From positions 394,981 through 458,980 of the forward strand of contig NC_090617.1 in assembly GCF_004359215.1 (NCBI RefSeq): a DNA stretch of 64,000 nucleotides, given 5' to 3'. A program made the translations under genes and the position numbers. This document shows positions 52,413 to 63,599 of the stretch, in pieces. Source of the stretch: Bremia lactucae (Eukaryota > Oomycota > Peronosporomycetes > Peronosporales > Peronosporaceae). Each line of letters opens with the position of its first letter. Position 1 is the stretch's first letter. The notes below the pieces were generated by a model. That model was given only the letters and a program-made list of their open reading frames with translations, did no database searches and had not been told where the DNA came from.

Positions 52413-54380
52413 ATGGATCTCTCTATGATCCTTAGCCCCGTCCTCGAGGAGGAGCAGCTATTGCCGCCCGTGCCTCCTCGTCAGTATCAGGGACCCAATC
52501 ACAAGTGGAGTGCTGACGAGCTCCAGTGCGCCGTAGCAATCCTCCAGGACTTTCAGCAACCGTCAGCAAATTTTTCCTTGTCGTCGCAGGCCGATTTGCG
52601 TAGCAGGATTGACGCCAAGGTGGCGCCCTTCTACTTGCACCAGGAGCAAAGGTCCAAAGAGGAAGTGCAAGACCCTTCCAATGGTATCATGAATTTGTCC
52701 GCCCACGAAGTATCAAAAAATTGTGATCAGAAACATTTAGCAATTGAACAAGTCCAGAAACTGAATACATCACCTACAGTTTGGAAAGAAGACTCTATGT
52801 CAAAGCTAGACCTGCTGGTTCAGGCTGATGCTATCATTAAGCGCCGCCGTTCAAATGCACTGACTTCACCCGAAGGTGACCAAACGACGTATTTGCGCAG
52901 TGGTGTCTGGTCTCGCGCTGAAGAGGAGTATGCCGCAGCGATTGTTTCATTCTTCCTTCGAGGATTACTAGATTTGCCCGAGGGTGTGACCCTGCGCAAG
53001 TTTTTAGCCGAAAAGTTGTGCTGCAACCGCCGTCGGGTCTCAATGAAACTTGGAACGGAGTCACTTGCCGGGCAGAAAATTCCGAGGAAGGTTGGCGGAT
53101 CAGTATTTGTTGCTGCTGATCCTCTCCCAAGTGAGGACGAACGGCGTGAAATTGAGAGCGAGTTGGCGAAGCTTCGAGAAGCTAATTTTAGCTCTGGCGT
53201 CTTAGAGAGCCGCGATTACAACGAAGAAGGTGGTCTTTGCCTCGACATGTTCAAATTGGACGAAAGTGGCGACGAAGACGATGAAAAAGAAATGGACACG
53301 CACCAAAGTTACGAAAAGGCACTTGGTAACAAGAGGCCAGCCGTTTATAATACTTTGAAGCCCAAACGTAGCAAACCAACGATAATTCGCACAGGATTTG
53401 AGTCCGCAGAAGAAAAAGAATTTGTCACCGCAATCTACGAGTACTTTACGGCTGGAACGTTGAATATTCCTGAAGGTACTAGACTTGTGACGTATCTCTG
53501 CCAGCAGTTGGGCTGTACTCCAAAGCAATTGTCCATGAAGCTCGCCCCGCAGCGCTTGGGAGAACGCGTCTTTTCGGACAATGTCGGCTCAATTATATAT
53601 GTACAGAGGGTGACCGAAGCAGGCAACTCCTCATCGGAGATTGGCTCGATTGACGATGATTTCTCTGAGGAACTATTTGAGGTGGAAAGTCGTATCACGG
53701 AGCTGCGCTTGGCTCATGAGGAAGCGCATAAAAATATGATACTTCAAGTTGCCACACCAATTAAGTGCGAGCGCAAGACTAGCACTGCTAGTAGGTCAAG
53801 CCCGGATAAAGCTACTTTGACCGGTACGTCTAGCGCAGCTTCGCGCTCATTTCGGCGCAGCGGTCCGTGGTCGCACGATGAAGAAGTGTACGCGGCGGCG
53901 CTGATAGATTCTTTTTTTAAGGGTGCGCTGGATGTTACCGAGGGCACTACCCTTCGAGCTTTTTTGTCTTCACGCTTGTGTTGCAATCCAATGCGTATCT
54001 CTAAGAAACTTGCAAGCGAATCTATTGCAGCTATTCCAATTCCAAAGAAGTTGGGGAGCTCAACGTACGTACGTGATATTGAAGTGACGTCGGAAGAGCG
54101 GAGTAGATCGGAAGAGGCTCTCGATAGCTTACGAAGAATTTACATTTACTCAAGCTCGGCCAAATTGAGCGGAGGCAAGCAACGGCGTCAATCTCGAGGC
54201 TATCAACAGAGCACCTCATATACGAATTCGAAGGTTATTGAGTCAGACTCAGACGCACCCAGCATTGCGGGCAAGAATTTTAGAAAATGTCGAAGTCCTT
54301 TTCTAAAGCACTTATCGTACGGAGGCACCACATCAGTGTGCCCCACATCGATCCCTGTGCCGGCGTTGCAGCTAGCTTAA
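52413..54380 (+). CDS. Protein with three copies of a stramenopile-type W/TLR-FL-C domain
   Basis: Single open frame; ATG 52413 is preferred because the 46 codons above it begin at a TTG. 655 residues. Three domains share the pattern W-x-x-x-E-E-x-(Y/F)-(A/V)-x-A-(I/L)-..-F-x-x-G-x-L-(D/N)-(L/I/V)-x-E-G-T-x-L-(R/V)-x-(F/Y)-L-x-x-x-L-x-C-x-(R/P)-x-x-(V/L/I)-S-x-K-L. They lie at about residues 165-245 (SRAEEEYAAAIVSFFLRGLL), 330-415 (SAEEKEFVTAIYEYFTAGTL) and 485-570 (SHDEEVYAAALIDSFFKGAL). In the second copy the initial Trp is replaced (TGFES). I recall similar domains in other oomycete and diatom proteins, but no named function. The W-EEE start resembles a Myb/SANT helix, which would suggest DNA or chromatin binding; that is inference. 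Linkers are acidic and Ser-rich; the tail is basic. Confidence 0.85.
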   Translation: MDLSMILSPVLEEEQLLPPVPPRQYQGPNHKWSADELQCAVAILQDFQQPSANFSLSSQADLRSRIDAKVAPFYLHQEQRSKEEVQDPSNGIMNLSAHEVSKNCDQKHLAIEQVQKLNTSPTVWKEDSMSKLDLLVQADAIIKRRRSNALTSPEGDQTTYLRSGVWSRAEEEYAAAIVSFFLRGLLDLPEGVTLRKFLAEKLCCNRRRVSMKLGTESLAGQKIPRKVGGSVFVAADPLPSEDERREIESELAKLREANFSSGVLESRDYNEEGGLCLDMFKLDESGDEDDEKEMDTHQSYEKALGNKRPAVYNTLKPKRSKPTIIRTGFESAEEKEFVTAIYEYFTAGTLNIPEGTRLVTYLCQQLGCTPKQLSMKLAPQRLGERVFSDNVGSIIYVQRVTEAGNSSSEIGSIDDDFSEELFEVESRITELRLAHEEAHKNMILQVATPIKCERKTSTASRSSPDKATLTGTSSAASRSFRRSGPWSHDEEVYAAALIDSFFKGALDVTEGTTLRAFLSSRLCCNPMRISKKLASESIAAIPIPKKLGSSTYVRDIEVTSEERSRSEEALDSLRRIYIYSSSAKLSGGKQRRQSRGYQQSTSYTNSKVIESDSDAPSIAGKNFRKCRSPFLKHLSYGGTTSVCPTSIPVPALQLA

Positions 54381-54545
54381 AGGCTCTGATGTCTATAACA
54401 TGAATTGCACATTTTTCGACCTAAAAAATAATACTGAATAAATGTATTAGCTTTTCTTAACAGTTACAAGCTCATTCAGGGTAAGTTTATATTTTTCGAC
54501 TCGCTCTCTGTGAGGCAAAAAATCTACAAGCTATTTTAAGATGAG

Positions 54546-55140
54546 GTGACTGCTGCCCATTCGACTATGTCAGATAATAAGATGCGACATCAGACGGGAA
54601 CCACCGTCAATATAAATTCTTTACTGTCGCCCATAGTCACGTCGCACAATCTTCTTTTTCGGGTAAGCTTGCGTCAAAAACAAAAGAGGCTGACGCATGT
54701 TATACTGCCCTTAACGCTTTTACATTTATGTAAAGTGACAATGGATACATTGTTGCCGATTCCATTTGAAAAAAATGTATCGCAGTGATTGAAGAAGAAA
54801 AGGACATTACGACGGAGATCGTTAAGGCTCCACCATAAAGCGCACCAAGAATGATACAATGAGCCGTTCATACCAATTCTGCAGCAACAAGAAGCAAGAT
54901 AATTTGTACGAATATACACCGTTTGTAATGGGGTGTTCGTTGAGAAATTTACGTAAAAGCTTTTTTTTTAATATTATTCTGATGTGCATGAATCCCAGCA
55001 CTTAAGATGGACTGCCATATTCCGCGTGAAGAGAATGTATCTTTTACAGAGACAACTGTAGATCTAAGTATGCTGCAGCGAGGTGACCACCTAAAATTAG
55101 TTTTGCGCGAGATACTTCGTGAAGAGCAAAAGTTAGCGTA
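54546..55140 (+). CDS. Possible small multi-exon gene, unrecognised
   Basis: Several segments look coding but do not join in one obvious way. ATG near 54568 opens MSDNKMRHQTGTTVNINSLL and LLFR, followed by a GTAAGC donor. A second piece near 54790-54835 reads IEEEKDITTEIV (before a GTTAAG). A third, near 55010-55140, reads MDCHIPREENVSFTETTVDL and RGDHLKLVLREILREEQKLA with a stop. Amphipathic, Leu-rich ends suggest a small coiled-coil protein. I could not find phase-consistent splice sites, so the model is only a suggestion. No function is proposed. Confidence 0.3.
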
Positions 55141-55341
55141 AGTGATCGAGAAAGGTATTGTAGTAAAGGAACGAGTTTTTGGGTAAGCTCTAGACTCAAA
55201 CTAAATCTGTTAGAACTTTATGTAGCCGTCATTACAGGCACTTATCTTCAAGAACTGCTTAGGATCGTCACACACATAGTTCGCTTACTTCTGAAAAGAG
55301 TGACATAATTGTATTCTGGCACATTTTTCTTAGTTGCTCTG

Positions 55342-56768
55342 CTAATTTTTGCTGTCGTAAAACAAGAAGTACACGCTGAACAGAAACACCCCAGTCATCA
55401 TCGAAAAGGCTGAGGCATAGTACGGGTAAGCAGCAGGAATAAAGCGCTCGTACTCATCGTGCTTAAACGGGCGCAGTGAAACCTGCGTGGTCGTGTAGAT
55501 CGTAGAGAGACCTAGACGACGGTACATCACACGAAAGAGGAAGATGCCATACACATCAGGTGCCTCAAAAGTTACCGAAAAATGACCCTGTTCGTCGTGA
55601 GTCAACGTTGTACGAATATGCGGGTCAAGCATAACAAATTCAAGCTGAACGTCGTTTCCCTTGAATGGCAACCACTGTCCACTTTTAAGCTCGTGAAGAT
55701 CCATCGAATACGTAAGATTGTCTTTCACCCGGTACACAAGCGAGTCACGAGCAACCTCAGCATCTGGATATAGCGTAATCGGCTGGTCACCACGATTCGC
55801 ATTGCTAAGCATCTTAGCTGGCAGAGAGCCATCAGCGCGGTGATGCTTCACATTAGTCATTCGCAGCACGCCGCTCTCTTGAAAACACCATTTGGTAATG
55901 GCATCAGCGAATTCAGCGTTGGCAAATTTCTTGTTGTTAAAGTACTTGTTACTAAAAAGATCAAGCGAGCCAGAGAATATTAGGCGGGCGTTGTTGCGGC
56001 TTTGAACGGCGGTCACCAGGCCAACCTGGGTGCCGAACAACAAATCGGTGGATATGACTTTTTGCGTAATGGGCTTTACAGGGTTTGCCGAGTACGCGGT
56101 GGCAGGTGCCATCAGCGCATGGAAGGCTAAAATATTGTTCGGCTCAAGTGACATGCCTACACCCGAAAACGCCACATGCTTTGGCTTGGATGCCAGTGAT
56201 CCAACCACACGCTCCGACGCCACAAAATCGTTTGCCGCGATGACTGAGTTGTAAATGTCATCGTCGTCTAAGATGGCGTTGACGTGGTCCAGCACGACAG
56301 TGCCCTTCTTTTCAAACTCGACACCGCACTCAAGCGCGAAATCACGTTGAACTCTAGTGATCTTCATGCTCGCTGCCAGTAGCAAATTGCCGCCTTGATC
56401 CACGAAGTGCAACAGGTCAGATTTGCGCAGGGCTCCCAGCGCCTTTTGAGGCGAGAAAAGCACCAGATTATCGAACGTGCGCTCTCCATAGTGTTCTAGC
56501 GTCAGCGACAATGAATCCTCCCCCGTAATAAAGACAAGTTCATGACCGCGATCTGAATGTAAGCACAGCGAAGAGCAGAAAAGATGAATTATGATCAGAG
56601 TGAGCAACGGATGTCCAACGACGACAACGCACGCTCAAGCTGCTTGAAAAACTTCGAGTGCGTTTCGTGCAACTTAGGAGACTCCAGCACCACAGCAGTG
56701 CGCACAGCGCGTGCGGCAGGTAGTGTATAGACAAGGCTAAGCGCCACGAGATATGAGAGCAGCGCCAT
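55342..56768 (-). CDS. OST48: Oligosaccharyltransferase 48-kDa subunit (OST48/WBP1), two exons
   Basis: Essential non-catalytic subunit of the ER oligosaccharyltransferase, which moves the Glc3Man9GlcNAc2 glycan onto Asn-X-Ser/Thr. Exon 1 56768-56633 and exon 2 56552-55342 are joined by an 80-bp intron (GTGCGT..TTCAG, phase 1), giving 448 residues, close to the animal and yeast proteins. Exon 1 encodes a signal peptide (MALLSYLVALSLVYTLPAAR) and TAVVLESPKLHETHSKFFKQ. Splicing restores the family phrase with RGHELVFITGEDSLSLTLEH and YGERTFDNLVLFSP. Further family features are SDLLHFVDQGGNLLLAA, NNARLIFSGSLDLFSNKYF and a C-terminal membrane helix (FSMMTGVFLFSVYFLFY) with a short lysine-containing tail (DSKN). 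The ATG is preceded by open codons with no ATG. Confidence 0.95.
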
Positions 56769-57049
56769 CCAATTCTGAAGATTTACTCTCGACCTGATGA
56801 TCGGAAATTGCCGCGTGTCACTTGTGGAAATAAAGATTGTGTGTACGCGTATATCTTGCAAAAGTGTTTACATAACTTATACACATGATAGCGGCTGTGC
56901 AGTCTCAATGATTTGTCGCTTCTGATGAACCAACGGCGATAGTGCTACGTCAATTACAGACGATGCAGCTAACACCTTACGGTCTTCTGCCGCTTTACTA
57001 CTCCTTGTTGACCTGAAACTTTCGATGCGGCCTCCCTGTCAGCAAGCCA

Positions 57050-57173
57050 ACACTTAAGGGGATAATCAATTACTTAAATACAGTAATTAGGGGTGTCGTT
57101 CACATTTTGTGATCAACCCTTGTGTATGTGACGCACTGGGTGCATTTACATTTAAGGGATGATGCCTAGTGTA
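57050..57173 (+). repeat. Family B LTR fragment interrupted by another LTR
   Basis: Matches an internal part of the B-type LTR (AATTACTTAAATACAGTAAT, TTTTGTGATCAACCCTTGTG). It is cut at 57173, where the B2 LTR starts. The stretch 56862-57049 before it shows nothing recognisable. Confidence 0.65.
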
Positions 57174-57412
57174 ACGGGCTAAAGTTGCCCTAAAGTTACA
57201 CAGTCCCCGTTAAGTACACTTGGTGTATTTAAAGGGATGGTCAATTACTAAATAATAGTAATCAGACCCAACACTCGGGTGTGGTGCACATTTGTGACCA
57301 ACCCTTGTGGATGTGATGCACATGGGTGCATTCACATTAGGAGGGATGACGCCCAGCGTCATCCGTGATGACGGCTAGCGTCATCCGTTACGCGAGGTAT
57401 CTATAAAGATAC

Positions 57413-58265
57413 NNNNNNNNNNNNNNNNNNNNNNNNNNNNNNNNNNNNNNNNNNNNNNNNNNNNNNNNNNNNNNNNNNNNNNNNNNNNNNNNNNNNNNNN
57501 NNNNNNNNNNNNNNNNNNNNNNNNNNNNNNNNNNNNNNNNNNNNNNNNNNNNNNNNNNNNNNNNNNNNNNNNNNNNNNNNNNNNNNNNNNNNNNNNNNNN
57601 NNNNNNNNNNNNNNNNNNNNNNNNNNNNNNNNNNNNNNNNNNNNNNNNNNNNNNNNNNNNNNNNNNNNNNNNNNNNNNNNNNNNNNNNNNNNNNNNNNNN
57701 NNNNNNNNNNNNNNNNNNNNNNNNNNNNNNNNNNNNNNNNNNNNNNNNNNNNNNNNNNNNNNNNNNNNNNNNNNNNNNNNNNNNNNNNNNNNNNNNNNNN
57801 NNNNNNNNNNNNNNNNNNNNNNNNNNNNNNNNNNNNNNNNNNNNNNNNNNNNNNNNNNNNNNNNNNNNNNNNNNNNNNNNNNNNNNNNNNNNNNNNNNNN
57901 NNNNNNNNNNNNNNNNNNNNNNNNNNNNNNNNNNNNNNNNNNNNNNNNNNNNNNNNNNNNNNNNNNNNNNNNNNNNNNNNNNNNNNNNNNNNNNNNNNNN
58001 NNNNNNNNNNNNNNNNNNNNNNNNNNNNNNNNNNNNNNNNNNNNNNNNNNNNNNNNNNNNNNNNNNNNNNNNNNNNNNNNNNNNNNNNNNNNNNNNNNNN
58101 NNNNNNNNNNNNNNNNNNNNNNNNNNNNNNNNNNNNNNNNNNNNNNNNNNNNNNNNNNNNNNNNNNNNNNNNNNNNNNNNNNNNNNNNNNNNNNNNNNNN
58201 NNNNNNNNNNNNNNNNNNNNNNNNNNNNNNNNNNNNNNNNNNNNNNNNNNNNNNNNNNNNNNNNN
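57413..58265. other. Assembly gap (853 N)
   Basis: Run of 853 N inside element B2. Frames that cross it are artefacts. Confidence 1.
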
Positions 58266-58670
58266 CTCGGACAACGGAGGGCCGCGCCCGAGGCATAGAG
58301 CCAAGCTGCGGCGGAGTCTGTCACTCAGACTCAGGATGAGCTGAAGCATGAGCAGGCTCGGAGCGAGGCTCTCAACAGGACTGTTGAGATGCTCTCTGCC
58401 CGGCCGCATGAGCCGAGGCCCATTCGGATGGACCCGCCCAAGTTCGATGGAACTGCGGCGCACACGATTGTCCACTGGCTTTTAGTCGTACAGCAATGCG
58501 GTGTCGCCCAGCTCATCGACGACGACAGCCGGATGGTGTCGTGCGCCACGTCGCATCTGCGGGGTAAGGCCTCAGAGTGGGCTTACTCGGCGCTTATGGT
58601 GGACAGAAAGGCGGTCCCTTCATGGGCGATCTTTAAGGAAAAGATTCGCGCCATGTACCAGCCGCCGAAG
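58266..58670 (+). pseudogene. B2 gag fragment
   Basis: Reads LSARPHEPRPIRMDPPKFDG, TAAHTIVHWLLVVQQCGVAQ, SHLRGKASEWAYSALMVDRK and IRAMYQPPK, closely matching B1 gag. There it joins foreign sequence at about 58670. Upstream in the same frame there is a stop at 58296 (gaggcatag). Confidence 0.75.
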
Positions 58671-59250
58671 AGATTTATGCGTTCCGTCTGACCGTCTGTT
58701 TCTGGATGATCAGAAGTTGATGTAGTCATCCGTGTTCCGATCTTTCGGAACACGGATTGGCGAAACTCCGCCGTGAGCCGTGGATCTCTATCCGAGACTA
58801 TTTCACGGGGTAAACCGTGAAGAATAAATACCGTGTCGATAAATATACGGGTACAGCCCAAAGCCTTGATTGACGCTAAAACTGCAAAACAATATACCAT
58901 CTTGCCGAATCTTTTTACAAAAACAAGGATTCCATTGTTTTGATTGTCTTCGGGAAATCCGAAGAGAAAGTCCATAGATACGCACTACAAACATTTTGCC
59001 GGAAAGTAGTAGAGGTTGAAGAGGTGTACGGAATGAAGGGCTAGGCTTCGCCAGCTGACATACCTCGCAAACACGAATGTACTTGTGCATGAACTGATAC
59101 TGGTGGACCAGTAAAAGTTGCAACTAACTGTGAGACAAGTTTTCTCACGTCCACGATGCTTACTTGTCGGTGCATCGTGACACTCATACATGATGCGCAA
59201 GCGAAAAATCATTGTGAGTTGGGACGACGACATTTGGAGCGTCGCCGGCA
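58671..59250 (-). pseudogene. A5 integrase
   Basis: HHCC module at 59233-58985 (YECHDAPTSKHRGREKTCLT) and a following frame with RVCEVCQLAKPSPSFRTPLQ. The core at 58975-58671 reads MDFLFGFPEDNQNNGILVFV, REIVSDRDPRLTAEFRQSVF and SDHPETDGQTERIN. All three acidic residues are still visible, but it is cut just after the glutamate. Confidence 0.75.
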
Positions 59251-59313
59251 GCGGCTGTAAAGTTTAGTAAGCCGTTGCGTGTTGTGTATCGATCGATTTA
59301 TCACATGATCTTT

Positions 59314-60325
59314 TCAACGCAGAAGGTCTGTATCTTCTGTGTAGGCTTTATTTTTGTCATCAGACAAAGTTGGTGACGGAACACTTGTAATGAGTATTGC
59401 AACAATAGGATTATTTTCACTGTTGAAGTGCGCAGCCGGCTCGAAATCGGGTCGGTGTGATAACGCATCAGCGACGACATTATATCGTCCTGGTACATAT
59501 TCCACATCAAAATTATACTCCGCGAAGAAGGACATCCACCTCGCCATTCTTTGCGAGAGTTGTGGGCTGTTTACGGCTGTGCGTAATGACGCATGGTCCG
59601 TATATACGATGAACGGTCTATTTAACAAGAGATAGACCCTAAACTTAGCCAGTGTTTATTTCATGGCAAGGCTTTCCATGTCATGCTCTGTATAGTTGCG
59701 TTCAGCTGGTTGAAGCTGAAGCGAATGATAACAGACGACGCACTCTGCGCCGTCTGTGTCGTATTGCATAAACGCACAGCCGATTGCAATATCGCAGGCG
59801 TCACAGACCTCTTGGAATGGTATTTTTTGATCTGCAATCGCCAAGATTGGCGATTGCATTAAGCTTTGCTAGATAACCTTAAAAGGAACGCTGACAATCA
59901 GCGCACCATGACAACTTTACATTTCTCTTCAACAAAGAAGAAAGATGTACTGTTATTTCGGCATAATTGCGTGAAAACTTGTGCAGGTACGTTGCAAAGC
60001 CGACAAACTTTTGAGGTTTCGTTACATCGACTGCCACAGGCCAATCGCTGATCGCATTGATCTCGTCCGGATCCGGGCGTATACCGTGTTTACCCACGAT
60101 GCATCTAAGAACTGTTATTTCGCTTGCAGCGCATATACACTTCTTGAAATTTGCGTACAAGTTGTGCTTACGCATAACTGTAAGAATCTTTCGGACGTGG
60201 TTTCGAAATACTTTAACGTCCGACATTTCGTTGATGGCTCTACTATGAACAAATATATCATCAAAATAACTACTCCACTCATTGGTGTTGTGACCTGTCT
60301 GTTGACAACAATTGAAGCTTAGCAA
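59314..60325 (-). pseudogene. A5 RT fragment and RNase H
   Basis: RT fragment 60325-59879: SYFDDIFVHSRAINEMSDVK, HNLYANFKKCICAASEITVL, and KFVGFATYLHKFSRNYAEIT; the palm upstream is gone, replaced by unrelated sequence. RNase H: QSPILAIADQKIPFQEVCDA, then YTDHASLRTAVNSPQLSQRM and DALSHRPDFEPAA after a frame change near 59640. Confidence 0.75.
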
Positions 60326-60483
60326 TTGCTCTTATTGTCAAGAGCGACATTTTCTCGCTCGCAGTATAACAGAGGTCCATTGGTTCTGGACCTTGAATTT
60401 CTTGTCCTCTCGACGGACGATATAAATCGGAGTAGACGAAGTCTGCCTCAGTGTAATTCAGTTTCTTTCGCTATCGATCTTGC

Positions 60484-61250
60484 TTAATCTGGCAGCTCTA
60501 ATTCGAGGCGGAACACGGGGACTTGACGGGACCATCTGCAATACCTTAGATGGACACAGTAACTTATGTTAATCAGATGATACATGATACAGCTCAATAG
60601 GTACCGTGTATTTTGGGCATTAGCGTGAAGGTCACGCTTGCGCTGCACCAATTCAGAGCTCTGCTCGAGTCTTGAATTTGGCCCGTGAACGCTCAAACCT
60701 TTGTTTGAGTCAAGTCTTACAGACTTCATATGACTTAAACACATATGGGTCGTTAAGATTGATCCTAAGGCCCAAAATTTAGCACGTCCGGCCAAGTTCA
60801 ACATGCCAAAGTTTACTTTCATCGCAACGTCGTCGATGTGGCGAGCTTTGATAGCATCGTCAAGTTAGACGATTCATCGCATTATGGAGTTACGCTCGAC
60901 TTTCTTGAACTTGGAATTTCTATCTTCAAGCTTTAGGTTCGATGCGAATACGTCTAGCATGTATATGTTGCTCTCTCAACAATCCTGCCTGTTATGAGCC
61001 TTGCTAGTAAGGCAACGCCACCATCGCTCGAGCTGCGTCGAGTTCATGTTGTTAAACTCGGCTATAGCCGCATGTTGATCGTCTCTTTTGCAAAGCAAAC
61101 GACATGGCGCAAACGCTGCCCCGCCTTCGGCCGGTCTCACACGTTTGACCGCTTTCCATTCGAGACCACTCACATAAGTGAATATCTTAAACGTTGCGTG
61201 GAAGTGATTTGAGGAGCGTGTAAGCCGGCTCCTTATTCATCTAACATGTC
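60484..61250 (-). pseudogene. A5 gag fragments
   Basis: Minus-strand pieces: MLNLAGRAKFWALGSILTTH region and QRKRDLHANAQNTRYLLSCI (60822-60484), upstream a piece near 61173-60976, and a gag-start-like MDMLDE with an immediate stop near 61250. Too broken to be functional. Confidence 0.6.
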
Positions 61251-61639
61251 AATGTTGAATAGTGCGCACGTTATCATTGAACGGATCACAAGGTGCTGTA
61301 TCTTTCGCAAGAAGTGCTTCAATACTAGCCGACCTGCACTAATAGCAGTATATGTGAGATGCATCCGAGTACTTCACGATCATGACGCACAAAGGAAGGT
61401 TTTAAGTTGCTTAATTTGGCTTAAAATTGTTAATAATTTTAAAGAAGTCTTAGTACATAAACAAAGTAAAACAGTATAAGTATAACAAAGTTCCTACGTA
61501 ATGCAATTTTCCCAACTGACTTATTATATTCATGTAACCATGTATTACGAATCATTGCTCACCGCATATTCGCACGTGTAGCTGCAATTGGCGGAGTTAA
61601 ATTAGACTTGTAAAGGCCAAAAGATACCCAAATGTTAAA

Positions 61640-61823
61640 CAGTTCCTTTAAGTACACTTTGTGTACTTAAAGGATGGTCATTTACTTAAGTAAAATAATT
61701 GTTCCTACCACAACAATATCACTGCACGTGAGAGAAGTCGGTCAAATCGGTCAATCCGCTTCTTGCTGTGCTACGGTGTATGCTTAAGTAGAGCGTGGAT
61801 GCATTAAGACGTGTCCGCCTACA
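61640..61823 (+). repeat. B3 LTR, internally deleted (about 184 bp)
   Basis: Starts within the conserved TTAAGTACACTTTGTGTACT region, skips most of the LTR middle, and ends GTGTCCGCCTACA, followed by CT and the primer-binding site. Confidence 0.7.
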
Positions 61824-61879
61824 CTTGGTAGCACTTGAAATCCTTTCTACGACACGCATCTCTGAGCGTGTACGTGAGG

Positions 61880-62330
61880 ATGAGCCTCAATTTCGATTGG
61901 GCTCAAATCTCCCATCTCTCCGATCATCACCGGGAGTTAGCTGAGCACATGGCACAGGGACGTGGTGAATAAGGCCTTACCAGGCTCTTGAACAACTCTC
62001 CTGAGCATCATGTTGATCTATTGGAGCAGCCGAACAACAAGGTGTTGCTTTAGACCAGCTTCTTTGGAGCACGACAAGCGAAGCCATCCCTGCAAGAGTA
62101 TGTGCAGGAGATGGGCTCACTGTCGGCGTCCGTTACCGTAGGTCCGATTTCAGAGCACATTAAGGTGCCCACGTTTATGAACTGACTATGGCATGGCCCA
62201 TTGCGACAGGCCCTTTTCAGAAAGGTGCCGTTGACGATGGAAGATGAAATCCGAATTCCCTTAGTTGAGAAGCAATCCTACAACAGTGCCTGTGCCGAAA
62301 GCTACAGGTGGATGCCACGTCGTTCATGCT
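61880..62330 (+). pseudogene. B3 gag remnant
   Basis: ATG 61880 opens MSLNFDWAQISHLSDHHREL (compare B1 MSLNIDWPHFPHL), stops at codon 31 (gaataag), and after a deletion continues with gag end sequence (QEYVQEMGSLSASVTVGPIS and EHIKVPTFMN). Strong match to B1; non-coding as it stands. Confidence 0.65.
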
Positions 62331-62345
62331 TATAAATAGCTAAAC

Positions 62346-63420
62346 ATGGCAACCATACCGGCGCAAATGCCAATCTCGCGGAAAGATGTTTTGTTGAACT
62401 CCATGGAAAAGTCAATTATCGTTCCCGCGTCGGATTACAAGGATGGCTATTATCAGGTACTCATGAGAGAGTCCGATGTAGCCAAAACGGCAGTAAGCAC
62501 TCCAAGCGGTATGTTTCGGGAGTTGCTTGTGATGCCTTAAGGTTTGAAAAACGCACCGGCGACATCTAACCGAGTGGTGGCTCACGTGATGCGTCAGCAC
62601 CGTGCCTACGCGCCTCATTACTTTGACAATGTATTCGTGCATAGTAGGGCCGAGGACGGTCTCAGTGCAATAGAGTCGCACAAGCGTCATTTAGACGCTG
62701 TGCTGCAGACTTTGAAGGACGCCCAATTGTACGTCAACTTGCAAAAGTGCGTCATAGGGGTCCCTGAGATACCTGTTTTGGGCTGCATCGTTGGTACACA
62801 TGGTGTGCGAGCAGACCCAGACAAGGTAAAATAAGTAGAGGAATGGCCAATCCCACGGCATGTGAAGGATATGCGCCAATCCTAGGGCTCGCTAATTACT
62901 TGCATAAACGTAGCAAGAATTATGCTGACTTCCTTGAAAAAAGACGCAGAATGGGTTTGGTTAAAAAAACAAGATGATGCGTTCACATCAGTGAGGCAAT
63001 CTCCTGTAGAGGCACCGGTATTGGCATGGCCAGACGCGGATAAGCCATTTAGCTTCGTCTGCGAAGCAAGTAATTTTGCAATCGGCAGCGCACTCATGTA
63101 AAAGAATGACGACGGCGTCGACAGCGTCATCTCTTATCAGTCCCAGCTGCTAAAAGCCGTGGAACAGAATTACCCCGTGCATGACAAAGAGCTACTTTCA
63201 ATAAAGTATTCTCTTGTCAAGTTTCGTGTGCACATATTAGGCGCCGAACCATTTGTGGTTTATACGGATAACACATCATTGCGGACCGCAACAAACTCAC
63301 CGCCTCTTGCCTAGAATAGCAAGACGGCACACATTCTTTTCTGAATTTAATATCAAAGTTTAATAGATGCCGGGTACGACGAATGTCTTGGCTGACGCTT
63401 TATCGCGCAGACCAGACTTC
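62346..63420 (+). pseudogene. B3 reverse transcriptase and RNase H
   Basis: RT: TIPAQMPISRKDVLLNSMEK, DYKDGYYQVLMRESDVAKTA, a stop in the PQG block at 62538, then PATSNRVVAHVMRQHRAYAP and catalytic HYFDNVFVHSRAEDGL: YFDD has become YFDN. The thumb reads IPVLGCIVGTHGVRADPDKV. RNase H after frameshifts: FSFVCEASNFAIGSALM, YPVHDKELLSIKYSLVKFRV, YTDNTSLRTATNSPP, and TNVLADALSRRPDFEV at 63378-63425. Confidence 0.8.
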
Positions 63421-63599
63421 GAGGTTAGACACCAGGAAAGTGTGTCTAGTGCGAGAGCACAATTTCAGCCGTCAACGTTGGCAGCCATGAAGGCATACCG
63501 CATGACGAGCTCACTGGCCTATAAAATAAAAAGAGCTATAGTCAGGACGATTACTGTTGCCTGCTGCTGGATCACTTCGGTGGAGGATAGGTTTTACTT

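Larger units (their letters stand above)
57174..58670 (+). mobile_element. Ty3/gypsy family B element B2, gapped and truncated
   Basis: 5' LTR from 57174 (TGTAACGGGCTAAAGTTGCC) runs into the gap at 57413, so the LTR end and gag start are unread. After the gap a gag piece continues to 58670, where it is abruptly replaced by minus-strand family A integrase (A5). Confidence 0.8.
58671..61620 (-). mobile_element. Ty3/gypsy family A element A5, strongly decayed
   Basis: Minus-strand, high to low: LTR/leader remains (about 61620-61260, with a match to GTTCCTACGTA of the A LTR), gag (61250-60484), RT (60325-59879), RNase H (59860-59314) and integrase (59233-58671). The protease and much of RT are missing. 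The integrase C-terminus is cut at the B2 junction. Confidence 0.75.

Noticed and set aside
57381..58475. Long minus-strand ORFs of over 300 codons
   Set aside because: They consist almost entirely of N translated as X across the assembly gap.
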